DNA of 64,000 bases from Rhynchonema sp. JSB1_4. Lineage: Eukaryota > Nematoda > Chromadorea > Monhysterida > Xyalidae. The notes beneath the pieces were generated by a model. The model did not search any database, was not told the DNA's origin, and saw only the letters and a list, made by a program, of their open reading frames with translations. Positions 1-15,000 of the stretch are shown piece by piece; the stretch's first letter is position 1; every line of letters begins with the position of its first letter. The stretch covers positions 1-64,000 of the forward strand of contig JASAMV010006453.1 in assembly GCA_030248065.1 (NCBI GenBank), given 5' to 3'. The position numbers and the translations under genes were made by a program.

Positions 1-2297
1 CTTCTGTCTAAGGTTTGAAAGTTTGTGTTAATGTCTCACAGTTGATCGCTGACAATGGTGTGTTGTATTTGTTTCTAATAATCTGGCCAGCAGTATCTAA
101 ATATTGACTGGCAAATCATTATCTTTTAATCTCATCGAACCAAATGAAGCACCTCTCACATTGGGCTACTCTATTTTACTGTCGTCGTCTGTTCCAATCC
201 GTCTTCCCGTTATTTCTTTTTATCTGAATCATAGCTCCATGATAACCGGGAAAACTATTAACTTATCACGGGATTTGACCAAGTTGAAACATTCTCCCAT
301 GATTTCACTTTGTATCGGAAGGTCACATGGAAATAATCATTTTTATTCGATTTGATCATTTTTTGAAGCTGGAAACTGAAAATATGCATGACGAAAATGT
401 TCAATTTCGAGAATTGTTAAGGCTATGCAAAACCATACAATAATTCTGTTGATGCTTGCGCACATACCCGTGTTTTACACGAAGTAAAAAAAAGAAAGAA
501 AGAAAGTTGGTGGCATTTTAATCGGGCAAATTAATACTCAACTAATCTGCGCATTGATGCATTATGAAAGCTCTTGAATCCAATTTGTGGAAATACGTCC
601 TTGTAGAAACGACGAAAGTTGAATGATACTACAGGTAAAGTATTTGTCCGGATTGGCAATGCGCGCATAATTTTCTGAAGCCTGGTCGGCTCAATTTGTT
701 TCAACTTCCTCGCGCTCCCTGTTGTAGATAAACTGCTTCAAATGCATGTGAAGATGGTAAGTTGTTGCATTCACTTCACTTTGATTGAATTTCATTTTTA
801 ATTTTTTAAAGAATTTTACTCGCAAACAAAAATCCTACCTGAGTTTAAAAAATACGTGATGGCCCAGTTTAATTTCATCATCTTCACACTAAATAGTCTC
901 CTGAAAAAAGACAATTGCTGAATTTTATTGGTTTTATATAGGTTAAATGAAATTTAATGGTGTCGCAACTCTTTGTACTGCTGTAACCGTTTGCCTAAAA
1001 AACAATTAACATAGAAATCATTGCTTGTGCACTAATCCGGAAATATCACATACCTCTAAACCTTCTAACATGGCCATTTTTCCTTGAACCAATTTGTTCG
1101 GTTTTGCAGTTTGGAATGTTGTTTCTGCTGTACGTGTCTTGGAAAGTCAAAAACACACGGTTATTTTGGCAAGCAGTCGACCTTGAATTCCATTCTGATT
1201 GACAATGAGAAGATATCTTTGAGCCTGCTGTAAGAATAGTTGACCCGATGCTGCTGGTATAAATATTGGTCGCACAATGACCATATAAGAATTCATCAAA
1301 TCAATCCTGATTTTCACGTTCACTCACTCCTTAAAATCCTGTGCAGTTGCAGATTGCATGCTCTCGATAATACGGCCTTTTGAGATAAAATGAGATCATA
1401 TACGATGAGTGAATCACAACAAACAATGTTTAAACAACCAATCAGAAATACGTTTACCAATTGTGCGTATTAATCTTACCAAACATTTGCTTTCTCTTAA
1501 AATAATCGAAGCTTGTGCCTACTTTACGCTCCTCCTTCTCCATCAGGTAAATGGCAGAACATTGAGATAGCAGATCAACCACGTCGCCCACCACAGGTAA
1601 TGCGGAACGTTTCACAAAGGTTTCTCTCCACGTCAAATGTGGTGTGCGTAAGTCGCGCACAAGCTAACGTCATTGTCCCTCAAAGCAACTTTTCAAAGAT
1701 AAATTCTGACAGTTTTAACGTGGTTTTTATTCTGTTTGATCGTTGTTTCTTTGCTACCGTTGGACATAAACAGTTGAACTTGTTAGAAACAAAGCATGCA
1801 CATGGCTTTCCCGCTTTAACCACTGAGCTAACAACAAACACAAAATTTTAAGAAACAACACATTATCGTAAACAAGCAATCAGAAACACAACCCCTGATG
1901 GCGCGGTATTTGTAATCTGTACAAAACATTTTCCTCTGAATATAGATCTAGTCGTTTCCCAACCACAATACCACAAGGTAGCAACCCTTCAAAAGTTCGT
2001 GTTGCTTTCTCTTTTTCTTCGCTCATCAGAGCTCAGGTCAGCTGACGAGGTTGAATGATATTTGAAGTATAAACTAAGCTTGGCTGCAGCACCAGGACTC
2101 ATAGTTTCAAAAACAATCTTTTATGGTGATAAGAATCTGCCTTTGTTCACTGAGAGTCTGCGGTCAGCGAACTATTCGTCCTAGATCGAAGACGTGAAGT
2201 GGTGGTGCCCGAAATCTGTAGGATTTTTGTATCCTTAAATTTAACGCATGTTGTGTGCAATCTCAATGCCCCTCTGGGAACACAAAACAGTTAGGCC
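1..2297. other. no gene recognised; one degraded inverted-repeat element remnant
   Basis: No reading frame here shows a recognisable domain or a convincing exon chain. Around 1268-1640 there is a degraded member of the TTGGTCGCACAATGACC family: the left end is followed by TATAAGAATTCATCAAAT and later by an AGCAGATCAACCACGT block, both of which recur in the intact copies near 31.7, 45.4 and 58.2 kb. Confidence 0.5.
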
Positions 2298-3013
2298 CAG
2301 GGGTTGTTTCAAAAAAAAAAGCGGCTAATTAAAAAAAAATTTAAAAAAAAAAAATTTTTTTTTGAACTTATATCCGGCTTTTCTTTTTTTAAAATAAAAA
2401 GTTGCCCTAAAATGGGCTGAAATGTCCAAAACCGGCCTTTTTCGAGGCAAAAAATTGGCACTCTTCTCTGTGGACGTGACAATTTTTCCAAAATCGCGCC
2501 TGCGGCGCCCTGTATTGTCCCCAAATCCGTACAGGGATGCGCGGGGCTGGTCTTTTAATAGTGATGTGGCACCCATAATGTACTACTGCATGCTGCTACA
2601 CATCTAGCAGATGCAGGTATGGCGCAAAACCGGGCACGCAAAGTCGATCTGACACGCAATATTTTTGGGCTGTAATCGATATTTTGATGGTCGTATATCA
2701 GATATTCGGCATTAGATGTACATTAAATACGTTGTACAGCATGCTACATATATTAGAGTAACACTGTGACAACATCAACCTCCATTGGTCGGAGACCATA
2801 GAATCTGCACAATACTACCGTGTATCACCGCACAAGTCTGTGTCTCAGGCGAAAATTTTTCAATTTTTTGAAAAATATGTTGTATCTATTTCATTTATTC
2901 TGAAACGTCGTTTGCAACACTTTGTATAAAAAAAATTTTTTTCAAAAAAAAAAAATAAAAAATTTATTTTTTAAAAAAGCTTGTTAATAAAAAAAATTTT
3001 TTTTTCAACCCTG
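2298..3013. mobile_element. hAT-like nonautonomous element, family A
   Basis: The ends are CAGGGGTTG and CAACCCTG, flanked by 8-bp direct repeats GTTAGGCC/GTTTGGCC (one mismatch), as expected for hAT superfamily insertions. Subterminal regions are long A/T homopolymer palindromes. The core, including a GCGGCGCCCTGTATTG segment, is shared with the elements at 19303-20014 and 33597-34314. There is no transposase frame, so it would depend on a partner in trans. Confidence 0.8.
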
Positions 3014-6000
3014 GTTTGGCCTATCTTCTTTTGATCAGAAGACCTGCATAATTTTGTGAAGCTCATGGATCCAGATCTATAGAACTTCTAACTGGATGGA
3101 GCTTTCACAGTGTAACAATCGCTTTCTGTTTGCGCTGTGTCGCCAGTTGTTGCCTTTCATTATCTGAAAGTGATGAGAACTTTCATTCTTTCTGTTTTTT
3201 AAGGTTTCGGTTGTCGGCCATTAGCCCTGGGCCCAAGCATGCAACAGTCGAATGTGAAGTCCATCTATTAATTCTCTGAAAAATAAAAATGCTGGGTTTA
3301 ATGATGTTTTCAGAAGCTAGAAAGTGCACTTACCGATTTTGTTCAATGTTGCGCACACAATGTTTTCGCACGCATTTGTAATTTTACTTGAATGGAAACA
3401 GCACAATGCCAATATAAGTTTGCAGCTAGTGTTAAAGTTGCGCAGCGTCTTCCAAACTGTTTTGATATTCGGAAAAAAGAAACGTACATATATTATAGAT
3501 ACGACATGCTTGTTTGTGAACAGGAACATCTGTGGTAAAAAAAACATTTGGCGAGAGAGTAGAAAAACTTACAGAAGAGCACACAACGTGCGGAACATCG
3601 AAACTTACATACATAACAACGCGTTTTTTCTTTGTCCTGTTCAGAACAAATTATACAGTAAAGTGCAGACGCCTGCTCCGAAAAGGCCGCTTTCTGATGA
3701 AGACAAATCAATGTCAACAAGATGCATTTTTAGTCAAGTTCTACGTAGATATAGTAGTTCGATCAATTAACACGCCGCCAGTTTTACGTATACAATAGAT
3801 ATAGTTCGATCAATCAATATATGTCGCCATAACTGCCCATGCCCACCACATCGGCCACGTATTGTGTGCAACATGGAAAATTCCGACGTGATAAACCGCA
3901 ATGCTGCAGAATGTGCGCAGCGCATTTGAGTTTGATATCAGTCACCCAAGGTCACACACGTGGCGATTGTGTCCGTTCGTCACTAGCGGATACAGAGGAG
4001 GGGCCACAGGGGCCTAGGCCCGCTTTTTTGGTCAAAGTCCCTGAAGCGGGGCCACCATTTCGGAGAAAAGAAGAAACAAAGACCATCTAAATCGCAGGAT
4101 TTTACTGCAAGATAGTTCAGTGGTCCAAAAATCGCGAACCTTCGCTCGTGCTTTAGATACGCCCATGTCTGAAATTGGGCGTAATTTGATTGAAACTCAT
4201 TTAAATTTGGCTGTCGCGCGCGCAAAAAATCTATAACAAATTGCGAGATCGCAATCACCATGGCATTCAGCTGATAAAGTGCTCAATTTTAAGCCAAGCA
4301 TACTGGATAAAAGCGATTTCCGAAAAAATCAAACATGCACCAGATAAAAATGACTTTAGGGATTTCTCCGAAGCCAAGCCCTCTCTTGGCTGGGAAACTG
4401 GATCCGCCGATGGCCATGTGCGGGCATAGGTACATATGTCATAATTGGCAGGAGCGTGTCAGCAAACCATGTCAGCAAGAATTTTTAGTACTTCCAATTC
4501 AGACATGTCTTTGCTGAGAAAAAGAGCAAAAACCCGTTGAAAGAAAAATGACTTATTTTTAGCTTCGGCTTTGACTCTTCTAAGCGAGTGTGGGTGGGGA
4601 CCTGTAGGCGAGTAAGCCTAAGCAAGTCAATAGACAAACACTGCCAAAATAGTTGCACAAAAAACACACAAAATAAGAACAAAATGTACGCGTGTAAACT
4701 TTCATGCTGGTTGTCTCTGGTCAGAAAACACATGGCAACAAAACCTATCCAGATCTGTTATGTCAACATTCTTGCTGACAAAGTTCGCTCACATGCCCGC
4801 TACAGTCATGTGTGCTCACGTGTTTGCGCAGGCAGAACCCACGTTCGGGTGTTCACATCTATGGAGGAAGCAACAGTTCTTTGCTGTAAATGTGAAATGT
4901 ATAGTCCAACCATCTGCTCAATGAGACGCACGTTTCCATCTCCACGTGTTTCGAAACCTTTCGCAAACAATACAAAGAGAAAACGACAATACATAAACAT
5001 ACGCAATTTCTCTTTCTCATTGTTTTTTGAAAGGTTTCGAAACACGTACAACCGTACCAGGCGTCTCATGAGCAGGTGGTTGGACTATACATACGGTGCG
5101 TACATGTACAATGTTGTGACAAGCGCTTGATGAAATGATATAATTTCATGGAAGGCACGTTCTAGTCCTTGTGTTATGATATTCACTACGCTTCCTGCCA
5201 CCCTATACGTTGTGTATGAGTGCAGTAATAGTGAACGAACACAATGGTCTGCCCCGTTCTGTTTAGTAAGAATACAATCAGATAAGGTCGAAACAAATAC
5301 CAATATTTTATTTATTTTATACAATCAGGTATGGGTATATCTAATAAATATTCAGCTGCGCCAACAAATGTTCGTGTCAAATAAACCACTCTTAGTCGCA
5401 GCACGGTCAACAATTCCAATGGCTTTCAGATATAAACTTGACCTAAATAGTATACCCGTATAGAAGATAATCAACGAAAATCATGGCACCAAAATTTTCG
5501 GCACGTTTAGCAAGTGACTCTACGGTTTTTGCAAAATTTCAGCAATCATTTAAACCCTCGATGGTAAAAAGTCACCTCGCAAACGACGACCGGAGGTAAT
5601 GCTGCTGCTCGGCAAATGCCAATGCAAAATCTCGTTTGCGTGATTATTCATACAAATGCTTCAACAGCCGGTAGAAATGTGCTACTGGCGGTAATGCTAG
5701 GTACAAAAACACACAAAAAAATGTCCCGCAATAAAAATGAAAAAAATGATAATGAACGAACATGAAATACACAAGGGAAGCTCCTCTACACTCCACATTG
5801 TTTTAAAGAAAAACCTATGCATTTTGTCTATGTTGCGACTTCGTGTTTCTGGAGTACTTGAGTTCCACTTCAGTAGGCGGTGACAGTGAGCACACAGGAG
5901 CGTCCAGTGACAAGATTTTTGTAAAAAATGAAATCGTTCGATAAGCATATGTGAAGCAAGTTTTCTTCGTCAGCGGTCAGTCTCAACTGAAAACATCAGT

Positions 6001-6149
6001 CCATTGGTTTGTGAACACAAAGTCAGAGTTTTTATTGAAATCAAACTCTCAAAATTGCCACCCAGTAAAGCTTGATGACAATTGCGTCCCGTCAATTTTC
6101 GCTGTTTTGAGACTGAAGATATGGTGAAATTTGCTATTGGTACTCCCAC
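3014..6149. other. no gene recognised
   Basis: Frames of up to 180 codons occur here, but none shows a domain, a signal peptide or consistent splice phases. The 4588-5130 plus-strand frame runs into a small inverted-repeat element (4900-5089), so I do not treat it as a gene. Confidence 0.45.
4900..5089. repeat. TATAGTCC-family miniature inverted-repeat element
   Basis: The left end TATAGTCCAACCATCTGCTC pairs with the right end GAGCAGGTGGTTGGACTATA. Inside each end is a CATGAGACG/CGTCTCATG block. The same termini occur near 27.9, 32.6, 43.4 and 57.1 kb. TA is the likely target duplication. Confidence 0.7.
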
Positions 6150-6933
6150 CAGGGTTGGATTAAAAAAATTTTTTATTATCGAACTTTTTTTAAAAAAAAA
6201 CTTTTTAAAATTTTTTTTTTAAAAATCACTTTTTTTTATTCCGGACCCCCAAAAAATTGGCTTCTTGAAGAATGAAATTTCTGAAATCATGTTACTTAGG
6301 TATGTTTTGAGGGACACTAAGAGAACTTTTCCACTGACTTGCATGTTGACGTAATCACGTCGATCTAATCCCCTTGGTCATAACTTTGAGAAATTCGAAG
6401 GTAACTGTGGGTGCACATACTGTATGTATGACAAAGGGAAGACCAACCTCCTGTTTGTGAATTTGGAGATAGATTTGAAGATTGATAAAGACTCACACCA
6501 TACTCACTTTGTGTCACAAGAGCAACAAATAGCTAATCCGCACAACTGCAAACAGGCGAGCAACGTGGAGTCTGTCGATAGCTTACGACACGCTCAATAG
6601 TAACTGTACATTATACGGTATGGGGTGTCCTATATTATACATGGAGCTGTTGTTGGGATGTCTGGGAACTGTATGAGTCCATCACAACACCATTTCAAAC
6701 TGAAATACAAGCGCCGCATGCAATTTTTTGAGAATCATGGGCAAGAAAACACATGAAAATATGCCTTTTTACCTTAAAAAAGTCAGGAAAGTACGAAAAA
6801 AAGTGAAAAAATAATAAAAAAAAGTGGGCTTACTTTTTAAAATTTTAAAATAAAAAAAGTGGCCAACTTTTTTAAAAAAAAAAAATTTTTTTTTTACAAA
6901 AAAATTTTTACTTTTTTTTTAAATCCAACCCTG
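6150..6933. mobile_element. hAT-like nonautonomous element with perfect 8-bp target duplication
   Basis: Terminal repeats CAGGGTTGGAT and ATCCAACCCTG are flanked on both sides by ACTCCCAC. The subterminal regions are A/T-only palindromes and the interior has no transposase frame. The element lies just 3' of the last exon of the minus-strand sushi/CTLD gene. Confidence 0.82.
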
Positions 6934-7025
6934 ACTCCCACACATTCGAGCACAATAGACGGCGGAGTGACATGGCGGACACAAACGGAAGGTGCATTAT
7001 ACGCACCTTTATCAATATCGCAATT

Positions 7026-7983
7026 TTAACGATACGTAGACCGCAACCCCAACACCAACCTGACTTTCTTTCGGCGGTAACTGCACAGGAACGGATAGTA
7101 GTGTCCGGTGGCTTGGAGATTCTGGCTCCATTTTTTGCACATCCACAGTCCGGTACTGTTCGCGGCGCGCTGCACCAAAACACCCATTCCACCGTAGTAA
7201 CCGCAGTTGTCGTTAGACATCCCCTGTTGAGAAGAGTGCCAATAACATGTGTCTCGTTGTTGCAAAGTACTTAGCATGTGTGACTTGCGCACCTCTGCTG
7301 TGTTCAATTTTCGGCGTAAACCGTTCTCAAGCTTTGTCATGGTGTGCTGCGGTTCATATGGTAGTATGAACTACTTTTTTGGTATTGATAGGTTCGGTTC
7401 TATGCACTGCGCATGACACATTGGCCCACATTCTCGAAAACGCCGCCGGGGGCGGTTGCGCCATCAGAAACGAGAATAGGATAACAACTTCCAGCTGGCT
7501 GACCCCAATTGTTTGCGTGTACACGCGCGAACAGCAGCATTGTTCAACGCACAGTGTTTTGGAAGTAAAAGGGAATTTGCGCACCGAGGTGCAGAGCGCA
7601 CGCAATCGTACGCCAATGTTTTGGATAGCGTACATTACGTAATGCACCTCGGTGCGTAAACTCCCTTTTACTCCCAAAGCATCTGCGTTGAACGATGCTG
7701 CTGTTCGCGTGTACACGCCAGCAATTGAGGTCAGCCAGCTGGAAGTTATCATTGCGGTCTGTCGGCGAGAGCATAGTGGTCGAAATGGGGAATCAGTCTG
7801 CTGAACTAACCAGTGCTTCCAGCGCCGGATGGAGTTCATCAAAAGTCGCCATGCTGCCGAATTCCCAGTCGGACGGAGGTAGGGGACAGATAGAACCGCG
7901 GTGCTGGGATTGTGATTCGTACGCATACGAATTCGATTCCACCCATCCGGTGCCCATCAACCACAAACACAACGCTGACCCAT
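7026..7983 (-). CDS. CTLD3 module of the sushi/CTLD gene (two exons, terminal)
   Basis: Exon 7983-7811 carries the N-terminal half, starting [11 protein letters not shown] and including [11 protein letters not shown]. It ends at a GTTAGT donor in phase 0. Exon 7223-7026 starts after CAACAG with [10 protein letters not shown], contains LWMCKKW and [10 protein letters not shown], and ends in a basic tail and a stop. The intron holds a foldback repeat (7490-7755). The half-domain split matches CTLD2, which supports common descent by module duplication. Confidence 0.72.
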
Positions 7984-8916
7984 CTGCAATATTGCTGTGC
8001 CGTTGACGTTGAATCTCATCACCACGACTTACACAATTTTGATTGTGACCACAACGTTACGGTGAAACCCACACCGTAGAGTGAATATTCTGAACGATAT
8101 TTTGGTTCCAAATCTGTCCCTAAACTTCTATAATTACTACTTTAAGCGGCGATTATTCCTTTATAGTAAACCGAAAATGGCGGATCCCGATCATGAAGTT
8201 ATCACGAAGAGGTTATCATGAAGAGAACATAGTTGTTTCATTAACCTTTCCCCTCGGTCATCGCCCGCATCGCAGGGACCGGATTGACATGCTTTGGGTT
8301 GTATTTGTTTTGAATTTTCCACTCTTCTGACATTTGTGTAGTCTCTTCGTAGCACGACGTTACGTCTGTAAATAAAGGAAAAGTCTCCTTGGGTTTTCAA
8401 AATTACACACGTTCGTTTTTCAGAAAAATTTTTTTGCGAAAAATTGTTCTTGTATCATGTTGCCGCGACCACTGCGGGTAGTCCAGCCTGACGGGGAATG
8501 TTGGCTTAGGACAAGGCACCTGCCGGCGTGACAAGACAACAGCTCTCGTCAGAGCTGCCCCAGTTTCCTGGCAATATGCATGACCACGACAAACGTTTCA
8601 CAAATTCTCAGCACACGGCCACAAACACGTTCCGAGAAAAGGTATTTTGGAAACCGGTCACGTGCACACCTGGGTTGATGTACTTGCACAAGAACGGATA
8701 AAAAGTGTTGCAGTGAGCCGGCATCCATTTGCCGCATAACCACACGCGACAGCTACCATCGACCTTGGCTGGGCCCGCCAAAATCGGCTGGTCGTTCCAA
8801 TTGCACTTCTGTTCTGAGATTCCCTGCAAAGGGCACGTAAATTATCCCATTATTGGAAATTTCCCCTGTCTTTCCCTGGTCAAAGGCCCATATGAACATG
8901 AAGGCATATAAAACGA

Positions 8917-8953
<37 letters not shown>

Positions 8954-8955
8954 CA

Positions 8956-9044
<89 letters not shown>

Positions 9045-12000
9045 CCTGCGAAATATAAAACGCATGTGCTTTTTGCTTTCCACTGTTTTCGCGACTGGTG
9101 GTGCATCAGGTCAGTGCGAGTTGTTGCATCATAGATATACGAACGGCAACTCGATCAAAAAGCAACGGTTCAAGGTTCGCATAGGGATTTTGTGCATCAG
9201 GTGAAAACGGTGCTCAACGATCCAATGCCAGCGTTTTATAGTATAGGCAAGCTACATCAACATGAGCTCGATTTCGCAGTTGGCAGAATGGTGAAACATT
9301 CTGACGTGGCTGCTGATTTGGGAAATGTTACACGTTGAAGAATACAAAGTGGAGCATGAAGATTTTCTCTTTATATTCGTTTTGAATACACACCACCTTC
9401 AAAATCCGGCTCGTGTTGGTATAGTTTGCCTTTATGTATCGGTCGCACAATGGCCATATAAGAATTCATCAAATCTATCCTGATTTTCACGATTTCCCAA
9501 AAAAATTCGGACGCATGAATGTGTAAGTTCTGGGAAATAAAACGACCTAAACTTGATCAAAAACACAAATGGGTCGCATATCATGCACAAGAACCAAGGG
9601 TAGAAATCTCTCTGTCCTGAATCGTGATCCAATTCGCCGTGATTACATGGATCATAACATTCACAACATTTCAACGAGCATAACGTTATCATCATAAATA
9701 ACACTCAAAAAATCAAATGGCCAATCAAGTTTTTAAACCACTGAAAGTAACGAAGCAGTAAAACTTGACCGGTCAGATCGAATTTACAACAACGTCGGAC
9801 CACTACGTTGTTTTTGATCAAGTTTAGGTCGTTTTATTTTCCAGAACTTACACATTCATGCGTCCGAATTTTTTTGGGACACCCACTCTTGTTTCATGAC
9901 TTACTTTACACCAGTCAAGTTGCAATTGAAACATCAATTTAAGTTTAAAAAACATGCATAAAACGCGAAAAATTGAAAAGTCGTTCCCGGTTTTGTAATA
10001 TTTTTTCATCTTTTTTTCAGCTGAAAAAAGCGTTCAACCACGTCCGCCTTAAGTACCAAGCCCGCACCCTCCATTTTGTAATATTTTTTAATCTTTCGAG
10101 ATGAGAAAATCAATGCTCCTATGCGAAGCATAGCGATTACAAAAATATTTTTTCAGCTGAAAAAATATTAAAGTACAACGTTGAAGGAGAAAATACTGTA
10201 CGAACGGCAACTCGATCAAAAAGCAAAGGTTCAAGGTTCGCATAGGGATTTTGTGCATCAGGTGAAAACGGTGCTCAACGATCCAATGCCAGTGTTTTCT
10301 GGTATAGGCAAGCTACACCAACATGAGGTCGATTTCGCAGTTGGCAGAACGGTGAAACATTCTGACGTGGCTGCTGATTTGGGAAATGTTACACGTTGAA
10401 GAATACAAAGTGGAACATGATGATTTTTTCTTTATATTCGTTTTGAATACACACCACCTTCAAAATCGGGCTCGTGTTGGTATAGTTTGCCTTTATGTAT
10501 TGGTCGCACAATGGCCATATAAGAATTCATCAAATCTATCCTGATTTTCACGATTTTCACGATAAAGCTTAATTAGCCGCTGTGCTATTTGTGATTTTCA
10601 TAAAACATTTTCAGCTGAAAATAATCTAGCAGATCAACCACGTTGCCGCAGGTCTGAAACATTCTCTTTACTACAATGCTTTGTGTGCGATCACGCAATG
10701 CAACGTCACCAGCCCGTCACTTTCCTGCTTCACGATTCAGGAAAAAATTTGACCAATTCTTATAAAGTCATTGTGCGACCTCTGATACAGTGTGGACAAA
10801 ACACTGATTGCCACCAATAGACAGCAGCGTTAGTTACCAGCTCGTTGAGCGATGATGCCATCTCAGCTAGATGGTGTTCGTCCAAGGGCGCAAGCGACTG
10901 CACTTTCTGCCATCCGCCGGGAGCAACCGGACAGAAATAGCCCCCCATCGTCGGACCCATCGACGTGGCTCGTTCGACCCAGTCTTGCGACTCCCATGGA
11001 CTCGTGATCAGCCAGTAGCACGCCGTTGGCACGTCTGCAGATGCATACATTATGTAGGCAAACTACGCCAACACGAGCCCGATTTCGCAGCTGGCAGAAC
11101 AGTGAAACATTCTGACGTGGCTGCTGATTTGGGAAATGTTACACGTTGAAGAATAGCAAGTGGGGCATGATGATTTTCTCTTTCTATTCGTTTTGAATAC
11201 ACACCATCTTCGAAATCGGGCTCGTGTGTTGGTGTAGTTTGCCTTTACATAAAGGCAGTCATTCACTGCCAAATAAATGTTTCGTTTGACTCGGGAACTT
11301 GTTTTGTTTATTTTGTCCAAAGGATTGCGACTATGTTGATACATGAAACATGTGTTGTTGGTCAAAAATTTGAAGAAAGTTCACGGTTTACTTACGGCTT
11401 CGCGTAGCGACTGAGCGAACAGAGGAATAGTATGCCTTGGGGGCAAAGTCCTCAATGCTCTTATCCGGATAGTTCTTCGGTGGTGTTTCCTTGATCATCG
11501 CTGATTCGTAGCAACTTTTCCTCATCTTCTCACCGGCAGGCCGCAAAGCTGAATACAGTGTTTTTCACTGTTATTATATTCTGATATTGGGTGGCGGAAG
11601 TGCACAGGTCGCAAAAGTCATCCCAAAGCTGCGCAGGGTTGGGCAAAAACATTTCATTTCCAAAAATCTAAAAAAATGTTTCTTTCAGACACTCCCAGAC
11701 CGTGCCCAAGAAACTTAAGAAGCGAGTATTATAGGCAGAGAAAAGTGGCTGAAGTGGTGTAGGTATGTAGTTCTGCTTGTGCAAGGCAAATCGGCTGATC
11801 CACCTTACAAAAACATTGCATGGACCTTTGATCAAATCAACGAACACAACCTTCGATACATCGCTTGATGGGGGGCAGCCATTTGCCGCCAGCACTACAT
11901 TGTGACCACTGTGTGCGGTTGTACATCAACTCCGACGTTACGGCATCTTCCAGCTCGTAACCGTCAACACAATCAATCCTGATCGTGGTGCCTGAGTACA

Positions 12001-15000
12001 ATGGGATATATGTACCTAAGAAACAGGTACGTGCGTAAACGTCGTCCCATGTTCAGTCATCTCCATGTAGTGAATCTCATGAATTTATGTATTTTCATAA
12101 CGGTTATGGGGGTACTAGGATTGAGGTGTAATTACGCTTGGGCAGAGAACACAGGCGTGGGAACAACGACCATTTTGTCTGCAGCGACCAATTGCTTACG
12201 AAGTCGTCGCCGACTTTATGGAAGAGAAAATAGAAAAATGAAAAACCGAAGGTCCAGAAGCATAGGGAGCAGTCACAAACTGATTTAAGCATTTAAAATT
12301 TGACTTAAAATAGGTTGTTTAATGGTTCAGATGATTGAACAAAGCTAAAAACGCATTGGAATGAATAGTTTAAACCTGCGACTGCAGACACCTACCAAAG
12401 TAACATTCCTGCATGTCATTGCACTCGTTCGGCACGACGGCGTAAGTATGTTCGGGTATCGGTGGAGGTGGACATTCTGAAAATTTGGTGAAACATAGTT
12501 ATGGGCCTCAGCCTGATACAATATTGAAAGAACTTATACAATTTGGAAGTTTTTGGTGTGCTCTCTCATTGTGACTCGAACCTCGGACCTGCAAGCCGCC
12601 ACCAGGCCTGGCCAGCCAGTTGCGCTACCAACTGAGCTACGGCAATATGGTCTGACGGATTCGGTGCGTAAAACACGCCTCGACGCGTATAGCCTACCCA
12701 CGAGCTCATGAGACGCCTGTTACGATTCCATATGCTACGATAACAAAAGACAGAGAAATTGGGCGTGCTTATGCATAGTCGATTTCTTTTTCCTTCGTTT
12801 TCGAAAAGTTTCGAACCACATAAAATCGTGTCGGGAGTCTCATGAGCTGCTAGTTGGACTATATCTATACAAGTGTGCGTCTATTCGCCAGCAGACAACA
12901 AACAGTTTCGCGTAAATTCGTATTTCGCAGCTTGCGGCGTGGTTGGAGAGCCCAGTTCAAAATGTGCGGACACGAACTTGTGGAGTGGAATTTGCACACG
13001 AACAACGGAAGCGTGTGCTGCTTCAGTTGTCGGCTGTCGGTGCAGTCGTAGTCGAGTGACACGAACCGGCCGCACAGCCAGGCCGTGCACGACGGCTGGT
13101 CGGCTCGGAACCAAATTGGTCGGCGGCAGTCGGTCGTGCGATTCGGCTGCAAACACGGTTGGGCTTATAGTAATGTCGTCAAATCATGTCGTCACATTCT
13201 GTCGTCAAATCACATCATGTATTATTTTCACGCTCATTTGGGGCTCATGTACGTATGTATGTACTATTGCTTGTTTGACGACTTTATTTGATGACATATG
13301 ATTTGACGACAAAACTATTAGCCCACGATTGAAATGCTGAAAGGCACCGTGGAGCAGCACGCATTTGTGCTGTTGGTCGCACGACGGCTAGATAAGAATC
13401 CATCCAATGATTTTTCCTGAATGGTAAAGCACGTCTCGCTGCAGATCACAAGCTCCGTGTTTATATTTTTCCAAAAATTTTTTTTCCAGTATCGCACTCA
13501 CTGTGTAGTACAGAAACCACGTTGCTGCGACTTTGAAACATTTCGTATACTGCGTGTTATTGTGTGGTCTGCAGGTGGCCGCGCAGCGCAACGTCGTTTA
13601 TTAACTTGTCGATTCAGGAACATTTTCGGATGGATATCTCATATAGTCATAGTACGACCAATAGATCCGCAGCGCAGAATCTTTATTCAAGAATTATCCA
13701 TTTAATGCCCCTGCCATGGACTATGTTTGGATCTGCCTTTCTGTTTTGTGATTTCGAGATGAAAAACCTGCCCGAAATCAAACCCCAAAGACAAATGAGC
13801 GCACAGATGCAACATTTTTTTAGATCAAGGCACGAAGTCTGACAATTTTTAAACTGCAAGCCAAAATTAAAGGGAAATTCAATGTACGCTACGCCAACAT
13901 TAATCATCCTTACGCAATAATTCCAAATAACGCACAAATGCTCGAATGTACTCGCTTTCGGCGGCCAAACCTCCGTTCGTCCACCCAGTCAACGGATCTG
14001 ACGTTTTCGCTGGATCGGCTAAATTGCGGCAAAACTCCTCCGCCTGCTGATAGTTGAGGCTGTGCGTTCTGACATGCACGTAACAAGCGGGAGTGCCGTC
14101 TGAAGTTTCATGTGCATATGTTTTTCACCCTGAATTCGCACAAATCAAGCACAAATCACGTTCGAAAGAGATGAAATCCATAAAAAATTGCCACGTGATC
14201 AACTCCCAGCAATTGAGCGCAATCAATGGTCTTGCCTGTTTTTGTTGGTCTAGAGAAAACGCCAACCAACTCTCAGTTGAGGTCGATACTTCAGAAAAAC
14301 GAATGAAAGAGAGCAAAGTTTCAAAGTTCAGCAATAGAATCAGAATCACACGCTCGATGTGAGTACTGCCTGCGGAAAAACATGTGCACAACCACTTCGG
14401 TTTCGGTCGTTTTGTTGTGACTATAGTAAATTTCCAAATTCGCTGCCGCACAGTAAAATACGGCCCATAGTTAATGTCAAGTTATAAACCCGAACGCTAA
14501 CCATGCGCGGCCCTGAAACATTGCGCGCAGCCGCCTCGCTGGCTGGCAAGCTGCGTTGTGTGTTTCAGAAGTTGATTTTCGGGTTTAGAACCTGACATTA
14601 ACTACTACCTATGCGGCGTGCTTTACTGTGCGGCAGCGAATTTGGAAATTTACTATATCATACGAAGGAAATACTATAATACATGCAATGTGGTGATTTA
14701 CCGTCATCTGTGAGAAGAGCGCGCTCCGAATCCACACTAAACTCGCGCTCGTTTTCGTAAGTCACCGGGTCATAAACGGGCATTTCGAAACAGTGGTGTT
14801 CTGCGAGAGAAACACGTCGCTTTTTCACAAAATCGGATGGATATATTGGTCGCTCAATGACCACATAAGAATTCATGAAATCGATTCTGATTTTCACGTT
14901 CAGTCACTCTTAACCACTGCGCTATTTGTGATTCTCACAAAACATTTTCATCTGAAAATAATCTAGCAGAGCACCCACGTTGCTGCGGGTCTGAAACATT

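Noticed and set aside
8753..9204. Overlapping reading frames of IYIYIY residues on both strands
   Set aside because: They are translations of the (AT)n microsatellite at 8917-9041.
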